The notes under the pieces: generated by a model
The model's database searches: none
Told to the model about the DNA's origin: nothing
The model's input: the letters and a program-made list of their open reading frames with translations, nothing else
Shown here: piece after piece, positions 17,321-25,502 of the stretch
Position numbering within the stretch: position 1 is the stretch's first letter
Layout of the letters: each line of letters opens with the position of its first letter
Assembly: GCF_007994225.1 (NCBI RefSeq)
Contig: NZ_VLLL01000006.1
Coordinates: forward strand, 1,488,001 to 1,552,000
DNA from: Stackebrandtia albiflava
Lineage (GTDB): Bacteria > Actinomycetota > Actinomycetes > Mycobacteriales > Micromonosporaceae
DNA length: 64,000 nucleotides
Reading direction: 5' to 3'
Program-made: the position numbers and the translations under genes

Positions 17321-18325
17321 TCACTCCCAGGTGGCGCCGACCAGGTCGGCGGTGATGTGGTCGACCGCCCGCATCGCGCCGTACGACAACAAATACACCG
17401 TGCAGTGATCGGACAACCGGGCGTCGGTGGCCCGCCACGCGGCGACCCGCGCGTCGGTGATCAGTTCCGGCGCCACACCCGCCAGGGCGGCCAACTCCGC
17501 ACCGGCGCGTTCCGGTTCGGACAGACCCGACATCGCCGCCTCCCAGTCGGGGAGGGCGAACGGCCGGCGGCCGTGATGGTCGGCGATCACGGTCTCCGCC
17601 GCCGTCCGGGCGCGCGGAGTGAGCAGACCCGCCCCCTGGGACGTGCGGGCGACCAGGGCCGCATGGGCCACTCCCACCGGGGAGTCGCCCGCCCATTCCG
17701 CCACGGTGCCGCGCGGGCCGGTCTCCAGTAGCTCCAGGCTGCGCCCGGCGGGGACCGTCGTCGGCGGCCGGAACACCGGAGCCCCGTCGAACGGTGGCGG
17801 GTCCTCCGGCCGGAGGGTCCCCGGACGCAGGTCGGCCGGAAGCATCGCGGCCACCATCCGGTTGATGAAGTGGGTGAACAGCGCCGTGCCCAGGTACTCG
17901 GCGCGGTACGCGGGCGCGAGCGGGCTGATCGGCACCGGATGGTCGCCGGTGGCTCTGGCCCAGGTGAGCGGTTCGGCCAGTGCCGGGTCCCTCGGCACGT
18001 CCCGGGTCTCGATCTCGTCGGCGACCGCCTCGGCGCCCGCGATCCGCAGCATGGCCAGGTACGAGTGCACGTCGTAGTCGCACCGGTTGGCCTGCGCGAC
18101 CCCGAGGGCGATCATGACCTTGCCGAGCATCGGCGCGTCACCGGCCAGTTGCGACTCGCGCAGCAGCGACCAGGCGGCGGCGGTGATCTGGTCGGCGGGG
18201 GTCAACATCCGCACGGCCGGTCCGATGCTGCTGAACTCGTCGCGCACCTGCCGGTACACGCGTGCGACGAGTCCGGTGGCGGTTTCGGGTGTGACCGGGG
18301 TGACGTGCCGGACGGGGAACGACAT
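17321..18325 (-). CDS. Carboxymuconolactone decarboxylase / AhpD-like protein
   Basis: 334 residues, helical. The stretch GVAQANRCDYDVHSYLA resembles the AhpD core, where CxxC plus His reduces peroxides. Here only one Cys is kept (CDYDVH), so ordinary AhpD redox chemistry is doubtful. The C-terminal half repeats a similar helical pattern with AELAALAGVAPELITDARV, pointing to a two-lobed protein. Start ATG 18325 has AAAGGA seven bases upstream. The frame stays open far upstream, but that part is antisense to another gene. Confidence 0.6.
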   Translation of the reverse strand: MSFPVRHVTPVTPETATGLVARVYRQVRDEFSSIGPAVRMLTPADQITAAAWSLLRESQLAGDAPMLGKVMIALGVAQANRCDYDVHSYLAMLRIAGAEAVADEIETRDVPRDPALAEPLTWARATGDHPVPISPLAPAYRAEYLGTALFTHFINRMVAAMLPADLRPGTLRPEDPPPFDGAPVFRPPTTVPAGRSLELLETGPRGTVAEWAGDSPVGVAHAALVARTSQGAGLLTPRARTAAETVIADHHGRRPFALPDWEAAMSGLSEPERAGAELAALAGVAPELITDARVAAWRATDARLSDHCTVYLLSYGAMRAVDHITADLVGATWE

Positions 18326-18487
18326 CGCGGGATCCTTTCTCACGGGCGGCCAAGCCTGCCCTCGCGCGCCGCCGGGCGCATCGTCTCGGGGTGGCGAGTC
18401 GGGCCTACTCCACGGGGCGTACCGGCGTGGCGTGACGGGTACGTGGTGTTCACGAGGCGACCATGTCCGTGAAAGGCGGTGTCGGCG

Positions 18488-19240
18488 GTGACGAGGTGGG
18501 ACGGGCTGCGAGCCGGTGGCGTGATCGTCGTCGCCGTCGCCCAGGTGGTGGCCGGTGGGGTCGGTGGAACCGGGGTGTGGGGTGAGCCGGTCGGGGAGGT
18601 GGCGCGTTCCGAACCGAATCCGATCCTCCCGGCGTCCGGGGCCTTCGCGATCTGGTCGCTGGTCTACCTGGCCGTGGCGGCGTACGCGGTGTGGCAGGTG
18701 CTGCCGGGCCAGCCGGGACGGCCGGTGCATCGCGCGTGCGGATGGTGGGTGATCGGTGCCGGGATCGCGAACGTCGGCTGGATCCTGTCGTTCGTACAGC
18801 GACGATTCGTGGTGGCGCAGGCCGTGATCCTGGTGCTGCTGGTCCTGTTGCTGATCGCGTGGTGGCGGGCGGAACGGGCCGCCGGTCGCCGCACCGCCGA
18901 TCGGTGGTGGGTGTCGGGTCCGCTGGCCCTTTACACCGGCTGGGTGACGGCGGCCGCGGCGGTCGGCGCGGTGACGACGGCGTCGGCCACGGGCGTGGAG
19001 GTGTCGGCGGGGACCGCGGTGGGCGCGTTGGTCGCCGTCGCCGTGGTGTCGGCGGCGGTGGTGCTGTGGTGGTGGGGTCTGGCGGGATTCCTGGCGTCGC
19101 TGTGGTGGGCGCTGTCCTGGACGGCCGCCGCCGGTGACGCCGCGCCTCCGATCGCGGTGGGAGTCGCGGTGACGGTGGTGGCCGCGGTCCGGGTGCTCCA
19201 CTCGCCGCGTCGCATCGCCGTCCTCTTCGGACACTACTAG
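18488..19240 (+). CDS. TspO-like tryptophan-rich membrane protein
   Basis: About 250 residues with several membrane helices and many Trp. The segment FAIWSLVYLAVAAYAVWQ resembles the core of TspO/MBR-related proteins, followed by WVIGAGIANVGWILSF and paired late helices. Such proteins bind hydrophobic ligands such as tetrapyrroles or act in light and stress sensing; function here is not established. Start is ambiguous between GTG 18479 and GTG 18488, since GAAAGG at 18471-18476 is close to both. Confidence 0.55.
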   Translation: MTRWDGLRAGGVIVVAVAQVVAGGVGGTGVWGEPVGEVARSEPNPILPASGAFAIWSLVYLAVAAYAVWQVLPGQPGRPVHRACGWWVIGAGIANVGWILSFVQRRFVVAQAVILVLLVLLLIAWWRAERAAGRRTADRWWVSGPLALYTGWVTAAAAVGAVTTASATGVEVSAGTAVGALVAVAVVSAAVVLWWWGLAGFLASLWWALSWTAAAGDAAPPIAVGVAVTVVAAVRVLHSPRRIAVLFGHY

Positions 19241-19304
19241 GTCCCCAGTGGAGCGGATGCCCGGTTCCCGCCGCTGGTACCGGGGATGTTACGCTGTCGG
19301 AGTC

Positions 19305-19679
19305 ATGACGATTGATCATGACGACATCACACGCGAAGTGTCCCGGCTCATCCGGGACTTCACCGAGGCGTTCGACGCCCGCGACGCCGACGCGCTCGAC
19401 CGGCACTACGTCACCGGTGCGGTCGTCGTCCCGGTGCCCGGTCATCCCCTCACCGGTGACGCCGCCAAGGCCGCGAAACGGCACGTCATGGAGCGGGGGA
19501 TGCCGATTCACGCCGAACTGCGACGGGTCTACCACAGCGGCGACGTCGCGTTGGCCCTCACCGACTGGCGGATCGGGGATCCCGACGACGGCGGCTTCGC
19601 CGGTACCGCCACCGACGTCCTGCGCAGAGTGGACGGGCGCTGGCGTTACGTGATCGACAACCCGTTCGGAACCGCCTGA
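19305..19679 (+). CDS. SnoaL/NTF2-like small protein
   Basis: 124 residues with the cone-shaped NTF2 pattern: a long first helix (LIRDFTEAFDARDADALDRHY), a G-HPLTG turn, then strands ending in TDVLRRVDGRWRYVIDNPF. Members bind or isomerise small molecules, or are ketosteroid-isomerase-like of unknown role. Start ATG 19305 has GGAG close by and TACGCT further up. Monocistronic. Confidence 0.7.
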   Translation: MTIDHDDITREVSRLIRDFTEAFDARDADALDRHYVTGAVVVPVPGHPLTGDAAKAAKRHVMERGMPIHAELRRVYHSGDVALALTDWRIGDPDDGGFAGTATDVLRRVDGRWRYVIDNPFGTA

Positions 19680-19858
19680 GAATCCCGGGGAACCCGGTCG
19701 GCGCACGGCCTCCGCGCCGTCGTGGCCGCCTGCGCCGACCGGGTTCGACCCTACTGCGTATCCTGTGGCACCGGGCACCTCTCACCCCGAGGCGCCGATT
19801 CCGGGCAACCAATGTGTGACGCCGTGGCGTCATGGAAGGTGAACGCAGTAGGTGCTGT

Positions 19859-20413
19859 GTGAGTAAGGCAGAGGATTCCGTCGAGGACCAGTTCCGCGAG
19901 TTCGTCGCGGCCCGGTCCGCTGCCTTGCACCGCGCCGCCTATCTGCTCACCGGCAATTGGGCGACCGCGGAGGATCTTGTGCAGACGGCGCTGACCAAGA
20001 CCTACCTGGCATGGCGCCGCATCGGCCACATCGACTCGGTCGAGGCGTATGCCCGGCGGGTGCTGTACAACGCCAACGCCAGTTGGTGGCGTCGCCGGTC
20101 CTCGGGGGAACGGCCCATCGACGTCATCCCCGAACCCCGCACCGCGCAAGCCGACGGGGGCGACGACGTGGCGCAGCGGGACCTGATGTGGCGTTACCTG
20201 ATGGCGCTACCCAGGCGGCAGCGCGCGGTGCTGGTGTTGCGGTTCTACGAGGACCTGAGCGAGGCCGAGTCGGCGCGCATCCTGGGCGTCTCCACGGGGA
20301 CCATCAAGAGCCAGACCTCACGGGCGCTCGCCAACCTGCGGGCCCGACTGGCCGCCGACGGCATGGGGACCCTCACTGACATAATCTCGCCGGTGGACGG
20401 TCGGTCGGCATGA
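19859..20413 (+). CDS. RNA polymerase sigma factor, SigE family (ECF)
   Basis: 184 residues. Region 2 begins FREFVAARSAALHRAAYLLTGNWATAEDLVQTAL and region 4 holds LPRRQRAVLVLRFYEDLSEAESARILGVSTGTIKSQTSRAL, the standard SigE-type order. It directs RNA polymerase to a small set of stress promoters. The stop overlaps the start of the next gene (ATGA), so a membrane partner is co-made, a common set-up for regulating such factors. GTG 19859 is preferred; ATG 19832 is possible. Confidence 0.85.
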   Translation: MSKAEDSVEDQFREFVAARSAALHRAAYLLTGNWATAEDLVQTALTKTYLAWRRIGHIDSVEAYARRVLYNANASWWRRRSSGERPIDVIPEPRTAQADGGDDVAQRDLMWRYLMALPRRQRAVLVLRFYEDLSEAESARILGVSTGTIKSQTSRALANLRARLAADGMGTLTDIISPVDGRSA

Positions 20414-21591
20414 CTACCCGGTTGGAAGACGCCCTGCGTGACGAGTTGTCGGCGCGGGCGGCCGACGTGCCCGCCTCCGCCGACATCGCCGACATCGTCA
20501 TCGCACGCGCCCGCCGGACCCGCCGCCGCCAACGGATCGCCGCGGCCGGTACCGCGTGCGTGGTGATGCTGTTCGCGGCCGCCGGTGGCACGTGGTGGCT
20601 CAAGGGCGGCCCCGAGGCCGCCGAACAGGCCGCCGCCATCACCGACGCCACCGAGCAACTCGGCGAGTTCAGCGTCCTCACCGACGACGCGGCGATCCTC
20701 ACCGGTACCGGCGAGTTCATACACACCGGGCTCACCGTCGCCGAGACCGCGGTGGAGGTCCACGGCGGCTGGGTGGTCAGCGGCGTGACCGGCGACGAGG
20801 GCGAAAGGCGCGCCAGCTACATCGGGTACGACGGTGAGATCGTCGAACTGATGACCGGCGACCTGCTGGAGGTGCACCCCAACGAGCGGGGCGACCGCGT
20901 CGCGGTGGCGTCGATGTCGCCCGACGGCGGGGACGGTCTCGCCGTCGTGTACGCGGCGACCACCGGCTCCCGTATCGCCGAGGCGGGCCGATTCGACGTC
21001 CCGGCCGGGATGGCGGTCGGCGGTGTGAGCGGCGCGAAGATCTGGTTGCGCGCCACCGAGGCGAGCGACGCGGTGGATCCGGCCGCGCCGGGCTACTGGA
21101 TGTGGGATGCCGCCCTGGGCGGGGAGCCGCCGGCACCGTCGGCGCTGACCTCGGACGTCGTACTGCTGGAGTCCGTCGCCGAGCGGATGGTGCTGGCTCG
21201 GACGACGTCGGACGTGCCCACCGATCTGTGCGTGGGCACCCTGGACCTGAACCTCGGCGACTTCACACCCACGTCGCTCGAATGCTTCAGCGAACTGTCG
21301 CTCAGCGAGGTCGTGGTGGGCCCCGACGGGGAACAGGCGCTCGGGTACGTCGAACCTCTGGAGCCGACCGAGACCGACCCGGGCGAATGGGTGTGGTTGC
21401 CGGTCGGAGACCGGGTCGGTGAGGGTTTGGAACCCACCGGTTTCCGCGACTTCGACGTGAAGCCGTTCTTCACCTACCACGACGTGGCGTTCTACGACCC
21501 CGACGGCGACTGGTACTCCCTGGAGCACGAGGAACTGGGGATACCGCAGCTGGCGGGGATCCCGATCCCGATCAGCCACGTGCCGCGCTGA
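20410..21591 (+). CDS. Membrane partner of the sigma factor, putative sensor
   Basis: 393 residues: a cytoplasmic N-terminus of about 42, with basic RRTRRRQR before a single membrane helix at 43-63, then a 330-residue outer domain rich in strands (repeated VYAATTGSRIAEAG- and DGEQALGYV-type blades). The blade pattern suggests a beta-propeller. Overlap ATGA with the sigma gene implies a stoichiometric pair. It lacks a recognisable zinc anti-sigma motif (HxxxCxxC), so calling it an anti-sigma factor is inference from position. Confidence 0.6.
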   Translation: MTTRLEDALRDELSARAADVPASADIADIVIARARRTRRRQRIAAAGTACVVMLFAAAGGTWWLKGGPEAAEQAAAITDATEQLGEFSVLTDDAAILTGTGEFIHTGLTVAETAVEVHGGWVVSGVTGDEGERRASYIGYDGEIVELMTGDLLEVHPNERGDRVAVASMSPDGGDGLAVVYAATTGSRIAEAGRFDVPAGMAVGGVSGAKIWLRATEASDAVDPAAPGYWMWDAALGGEPPAPSALTSDVVLLESVAERMVLARTTSDVPTDLCVGTLDLNLGDFTPTSLECFSELSLSEVVVGPDGEQALGYVEPLEPTETDPGEWVWLPVGDRVGEGLEPTGFRDFDVKPFFTYHDVAFYDPDGDWYSLEHEELGIPQLAGIPIPISHVPR

Positions 21592-21629
21592 TCCGACGCC
21601 GGAGCCGGGTGTGGCGGCCGTGACGGTGG

Positions 21630-21635
21630 CATAAT
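21630..21635 (+). promoter_or_regulatory. -10-like hexamer before the MarC-family gene
   Basis: CATAAT ends eight bases before GTG 21644, with no ribosome binding site between. Confidence 0.45.
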
Positions 21636-21643
21636 CAGCGCTC

Positions 21644-22258
21644 GTGCAGGGATTCGGTCTGATCGGTGAGGCGTTCGTGACGCTCTTCGTGATCATGGAC
21701 CCGCCCGGCATCGTGCCGATCTTCCTGGCGCTGACCGGTGCGATGGACGCCAAGGCGCGACACAAGGCGGCGTTCCAGGCGACCGTCCTGTCGCTGGGTG
21801 TCATCACGTTGTTCGCCGTGGCGGGTCAGCAGATCATCGCGTACCTGGGTATCGAGCTTCCCGCGCTGCAGGCCGCCGGCGGGCTCCTGCTGCTGTTGGT
21901 GGCCCTGGAGCTGCTCACCGGCAAAGCCGACGATCCCACTCAACAGGGCACGTCCAACATCGCGCTGGTGCCGTTGGGGACGCCGCTGTTGGCGGGGCCC
22001 GGCGCGATCGTCGCGGTGATCCTGTTCGTCCAGCAGGCCGACCGGCCCGCGAGCTACGCCGCGGTCGCGGGGGCGATCCTGGGCGTACACGTGGTGATCT
22101 ACCTGGTCATGAGGTATTCGTCCGTGATCGTGCGGCTGATCAAGCGGGGCGGGATCGAAGTCCTCACCCGCATCGCCGGTCTACTCCTGGCGGCGATCGC
22201 CGTCCAGCTCATCGCCGAGGCCGTCGCGGGGTACGTCGAGTTCTTCCTGGCCAACTGA
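21644..22258 (+). CDS. MarC-family integral membrane protein
   Basis: 204 residues, about six membrane helices. The opening FVTLFVIMDPPGIVPIFLALT and the central PLGTPLLAGPGAI are the two conserved half-repeats of the MarC (UPF0056) family. Function of the family is not established; the old link with antibiotic resistance was withdrawn. The 3' end overlaps the tail of a small minus-strand gene. Confidence 0.85.
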   Translation: MQGFGLIGEAFVTLFVIMDPPGIVPIFLALTGAMDAKARHKAAFQATVLSLGVITLFAVAGQQIIAYLGIELPALQAAGGLLLLLVALELLTGKADDPTQQGTSNIALVPLGTPLLAGPGAIVAVILFVQQADRPASYAAVAGAILGVHVVIYLVMRYSSVIVRLIKRGGIEVLTRIAGLLLAAIAVQLIAEAVAGYVEFFLAN

Positions 22259-22480
22259 CCTGCGGTGGACGACGGCCATCCCGCCGTCGAGGTCGATCAG
22301 GTTCAGCGGCTCGCCGGTCTCGGCGTCGAACCGGGAGTTCGTCTGCTCCATGATGAGTTCGGTCTGCTTGCGCTTCGACGGCGCGAACACGGCCTCCAGC
22401 TCGGCGAGACCGGTGGACAGCCCGGTGACGGCGGCGTCGTTGTTGTCGTCGCCGCCGCGCATCCATCGCAACAAACTCAT
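22181..22480 (-). CDS. Small DUF6191-like protein
   Basis: 99 residues starting MSLLRWMRGG. The core LAELEAVFAPSKRKQTELIMEQ followed by LNLIDLDGGMAVV matches a small actinobacterial family of unknown function (DUF6191-like; my recollection, not searched). ATG 22480 has GGAG five bases upstream. The last 25 residues overlap the end of the MarC-family gene on the other strand and look unconserved. Confidence 0.5.
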   Translation of the reverse strand: MSLLRWMRGGDDNNDAAVTGLSTGLAELEAVFAPSKRKQTELIMEQTNSRFDAETGEPLNLIDLDGGMAVVHRRSVGQEELDVPRDGLGDELDGDRRQE

Positions 22481-22518
22481 CTTCACTCCGATCTCGGGAC
22501 TCGATCGTAAGGCGTGAA

Positions 22519-22546
22519 ACCGGGCCCGGCAAATGCCGAGCCCGGT
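22519..22546 (-). terminator. Terminator of katA
   Basis: ACCGGGC + CGGCA pair with TGCCG + GCCCGGT around a two-base loop, with single mismatched bases between the two stems. It lies about 100 bases after the katA stop. Confidence 0.65.
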
Positions 22547-22649
22547 CGGCTCGGCCGGTCACACGGCCGGAGAGCGTCCGGAATGGACCCTCATGCCCGG
22601 TTTCGCGTGTTCTGTGACCGGCCGAGCCGACGTCGTGTCCGTTCGGGTC

Positions 22650-24095
22650 TCAGACGAGGCCGGCGATGCGGTCGCCGAGATCCTTGTCGATGTTGCGCCA
22701 GTACTCCAGCGCCCTCGCCAGGATCGGTTCGCTGACACCACCGCGCAGGGCACCGACCACGTTCGCGGCCAGCCTGCCGCGCGCGGCGTCGTCCATCACC
22801 TGTCGCACCAGCGTGCCCGCCTGCCCGAAGTCGTCGTCCTCGGCGTGCAGCGTGTACGCCGCCCGGACCATCTCGCCGTCGGAGTGCCAGCCGTGGTCGG
22901 CGCCCGCCGCCTCGTCGACGGCGGGGCCGCCGTAGGAGTTGGGCGAGTAGACCGGCTGCCCGGGCGTGTAGTGGAAGCGCATCGGCCCGTCGAAGGTGTA
23001 GGTGTTCACCGGCACCTTCGGCTGGTTCACGGGGAGCTGCTCGTAGTTCGGGCCGATCCGGTACCGGTGGGTGTCGGCGTAGGCGAACATGCGGCCCAGC
23101 AGCATCTTGTCGGGTGAGACCCCGATACCGGGCACCAGGGCGCTCGGCTCGAAGGCGGCCTGTTCGATCTGCGCGAAGAAGTTCTCCGGGTTGCGGTTCA
23201 GCGTCAGCTTCCCGACCTTGATCAGCGGGTAGTCGCCGTGCGGCCAGACCTTCGTCAGGTCGAACGGGTTGAACCGGTAACCGGCGGCGTCGGCGTACGG
23301 CATCACCTGCACGTACATCGTCCAGGACGGGAACTCCCGCCGCGTGATGGACTCGAAGAGGTCCCGGCGGTGGAAGTCGAGGTCGGTCGCGGAGACCGCG
23401 GCGGCCTCGTCGGCGGTGAAGCACTCGATGCCCTGGTCGGTCTTGAAGTGGTACTTGACCCAGAACTTCTCGCCCGCGGCGTTGACCCACATGTAGGTGT
23501 GGGAGCCGAAGCCGTCCATGTGGCGCCAGGTGCGGGGCAGGCCCCGGTCCCCGAACAGCCAGGTCACCTGGTGCGCGGACTCCGGGTTGAGGGTCCAGAA
23601 GTCCCACTGCATGTCGTTGTCGCGCAGGCCGGAGTCCGGGCGGCGCTTCTGCGACCGGATGAAGTGGGGGAACTTCATCGGGTCCCGGATGAAGAAGACC
23701 GGGGTGTTGTTCCCTACGAGGTCGTAGTTGCCCTGCGAGGTGTAGAACTTCAGCGCCCAGCCGCGCGGGTCGCGCGCGGTGTCCGCCGAGCCCTGCTCGC
23801 CGGCGACCGTGGAGAACCTGAGCAGGGTCTCCGTGGTGGCGCCGGGCTGGAAGACGGCGGCCTTGGTGAACTGGCTGACGTCCTCGGTGGTGACGAACTC
23901 GCCGAAGGCGCCGCCGCCCTTGGCGTGCACGTTGCGCTCTGGCACCCTTTCCCGGTTGAAGTGGGCCATCTGCGCGATGAAGTGGTGGTCGTGCAGCAGC
24001 AGCGGACCGTCGGCACCGACCGACAGCGAGAACGCGTCGCTGGGAGCGGGTGCGCCGGTCTCGGTGGTGGAAACGGGAATCGGGTTGTCGGCCAT
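22650..24095 (-). CDS. katA: Monofunctional haem catalase
   Basis: Converts hydrogen peroxide to water and oxygen in the cytoplasm. 481 residues, the small-subunit class. Catalytic H57 in [12 protein letters not shown]130 in [11 protein letters not shown] and the haem-ligand tyrosine in [12 protein letters not shown] are all present. Start ATG 24095 has AGGAG nine bases upstream. It lies 19 bases behind the Fur-type regulator on the same strand, so the two form an operon. Confidence 0.96.
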   Translation of the reverse strand: MADNPIPVSTTETGAPAPSDAFSLSVGADGPLLLHDHHFIAQMAHFNRERVPERNVHAKGGGAFGEFVTTEDVSQFTKAAVFQPGATTETLLRFSTVAGEQGSADTARDPRGWALKFYTSQGNYDLVGNNTPVFFIRDPMKFPHFIRSQKRRPDSGLRDNDMQWDFWTLNPESAHQVTWLFGDRGLPRTWRHMDGFGSHTYMWVNAAGEKFWVKYHFKTDQGIECFTADEAAAVSATDLDFHRRDLFESITRREFPSWTMYVQVMPYADAAGYRFNPFDLTKVWPHGDYPLIKVGKLTLNRNPENFFAQIEQAAFEPSALVPGIGVSPDKMLLGRMFAYADTHRYRIGPNYEQLPVNQPKVPVNTYTFDGPMRFHYTPGQPVYSPNSYGGPAVDEAAGADHGWHSDGEMVRAAYTLHAEDDDFGQAGTLVRQVMDDAARGRLAANVVGALRGGVSEPILARALEYWRNIDKDLGDRIAGLV

Positions 24096-24114
24096 GGAGT
24101 ACGGCTCCTGATCG

Positions 24115-24534
24115 CTAGGGGAGTGGGTTCTGCTGACAGCGGGGGCAGCGGCCCCAGTAGGTGACTTCGGCCTCGTCGATGACGAAGCCGTGGTGTTGGG
24201 CGGCTTCGAGGCATGGGACCTCGCCCACCGCGCAGTCGACGTCCTCGACGGCGCCGCAGTCCCGGCACACCACGTGGTGGTGGTTGTCGCCGGTCCGCGA
24301 CTCGAACCGCGCGTGGCTGCCGGAGGGCTCGACCCGGCGGGCCAGTCCGACGTCGTCGAGTGCGGTCAGCACGTTGTAGACCGCCTGTGTGGAGAGTGAA
24401 CCGACTCTTTCCCTGGCGCGGCGGACTATCTCGTCGACGGTGGGGTGGCCGCCCTCGTCGAGTACGGCGAGCACCGCCAGGCGTTGCCTGGTGACACGTA
24501 GTCCGTGTTGCCTGAGGAGCTGTTCGGAATCCAC
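24115..24534 (-). CDS. furA: Fur-family peroxide/iron regulator (FurA/CatR type)
   Basis: 139-residue metal-dependent repressor. Winged helix at about 5-80 ([26 protein letters not shown]), regulatory metal site in DNHHHVVC and structural zinc pairs CRDC and CPRC. Linkage to catalase is typical of FurA/CatR, which release DNA on peroxide oxidation. GTG 24534 gives the usual N-terminus. The operator in front of it supports autoregulation. Confidence 0.9.
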   Translation of the reverse strand: MDSEQLLRQHGLRVTRQRLAVLAVLDEGGHPTVDEIVRRARERVGSLSTQAVYNVLTALDDVGLARRVEPSGSHARFESRTGDNHHHVVCRDCGAVEDVDCAVGEVPCLEAAQHHGFVIDEAEVTYWGRCPRCQQNPLP

Positions 24535-24552
24535 GTGATCTACCAAAGCACG

Positions 24553-24575
24553 TTTTCTGGAATGAGTCAAGAAAA
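24553..24575 (-). promoter_or_regulatory. Promoter and probable Fur box of furA-katA
   Basis: An AT-rich island with inverted repeat TTTTCT / AGAAAA (24553-24558, 24570-24575). On the minus strand it carries a -35-like TTGACT followed by CATTCCAGAAAA, close to what I remember of furA promoters in other actinobacteria. Binding here would silence both genes. Confidence 0.6.
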
Positions 24576-24641
24576 GTGCGGCCCCGGGCGACGTGAGCGT
24601 CAGCACGCCGTGACGGCGGGTGGCGCGACGCCCCGGGGGCG

Positions 24642-24657
24642 GGTAAGGCAAGCCTTA
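24642..24657 (+). promoter_or_regulatory. DtxR/IdeR-like iron box
   Basis: GGTAAGGCAAGCCTTA contains the perfect palindrome TAAGGC-AA-GCCTTA and matches about 12 of 16 positions of the DtxR/IdeR core. It lies 20 bases before the DUF2231 gene. Confidence 0.5.
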
Positions 24658-24676
24658 GTGCGGTTGAATGGTCGGC

Positions 24677-25234
24677 ATGATTGAGATTCTGGGACTGCCC
24701 CTGCACCCCCTGCTGATCCACCTGCCGGTGGTGTTGTTCCCCGCACTCGCCCTGTTCCTGCTGGGCTACCTCCTGGTGCCCCGGCTCAGGCAACGGATCG
24801 GCTGGCTCGTCATGACACTCAGCGTGCTCACCCCGGCCGCAGTGGTCGCGGGCTGGTGGTCGGGACACCGCTTCTACGACGAGCACATCGAGATGATCAC
24901 GGCCGCCGGCGCGAGTACCGAGACCTTCGAGAACCTGTTGGCCGACCACATGGCCAACGGCGACGTCGTGGTGTGGCTGGTGCCGCCGCTGGCACCGCTG
25001 ATCTGGCTGTTCGGCGCGCTGGAACGCGGTCGCCGTTCCGCCGCCGCCTCCCTCACCGCGCCGGCGACCGACGGGCAGGAGTCGGCCCCGACGGGGACGG
25101 ACCCGGCGGCCAAGGGGCGCCGGGTCGTGATGGTGGTGCTCGCGCTGGTCATCCTGGGACTGGCCGGCGTCGCCGGGTACTACGTCTTCGAGACCGGGCA
25201 CACCGGTGCCGAGGCGGTCTGGGGCACGCCCTGA
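24677..25234 (+). CDS. DUF2231 membrane protein
   Basis: About 185 residues, four membrane helices. The N-terminus GLPLHPLLIHLPVVLFP is the hallmark of DUF2231, a family suspected of haem or redox roles because of conserved membrane His residues (H15 region and GHRF). The C-terminus keeps ETGHTGAEAVWG, another family block. The iron-box-like site upstream would make it iron-regulated. ATG 24677 fits the family start; ATG 24668 is possible. Confidence 0.75.
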   Translation: MIEILGLPLHPLLIHLPVVLFPALALFLLGYLLVPRLRQRIGWLVMTLSVLTPAAVVAGWWSGHRFYDEHIEMITAAGASTETFENLLADHMANGDVVVWLVPPLAPLIWLFGALERGRRSAAASLTAPATDGQESAPTGTDPAAKGRRVVMVVLALVILGLAGVAGYYVFETGHTGAEAVWGTP

Positions 25235-25259
25235 CGGACGCCGTCGGTGCGGGCGGGAC

Positions 25260-25490
25260 TCAGGTGATCGCCCGCACCAGGAGCACCATAAGGATGACGA
25301 AGACCATGCTCCCCGAAAGGATCGCCACGCCCTGCGTGATGGTGCGGGCGCGACGGCGCTCGGCGTGCATCCGCTCCCGGTCCTGGGTGGGTAGCACCCG
25401 GGGCGGCGCGACCGCGATGACCTGCGGTACCTGCCAACCCCTGGGCGGTGGATCGGACGCGGGAGGTCCGGTGTACTCCGGATCGGACAT
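25260..25490 (-). CDS. Small single-pass membrane protein
   Basis: 76 residues: a Pro-rich start (GPPASDPPPRG), a basic RERMHAERRRART stretch and one helix at about 52-74. A -10-like TACCGT (25502-25497) ends six bases before ATG 25490, so it may have its own leaderless transcript despite lying just behind the helicase. No family recognised. Confidence 0.55.
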   Translation of the reverse strand: MSDPEYTGPPASDPPPRGWQVPQVIAVAPPRVLPTQDRERMHAERRRARTITQGVAILSGSMVFVILMVLLVRAIT

Positions 25491-25502
25491 GGGTGGACGG
25501 TA

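Noticed and set aside
18326-19234. N-terminal extension of the CMD-like minus-strand gene
   Set aside because: The extra 300 residues are low-complexity Arg/His/Pro antisense to a membrane-protein gene, and ATG 18325 has a good ribosome binding site.
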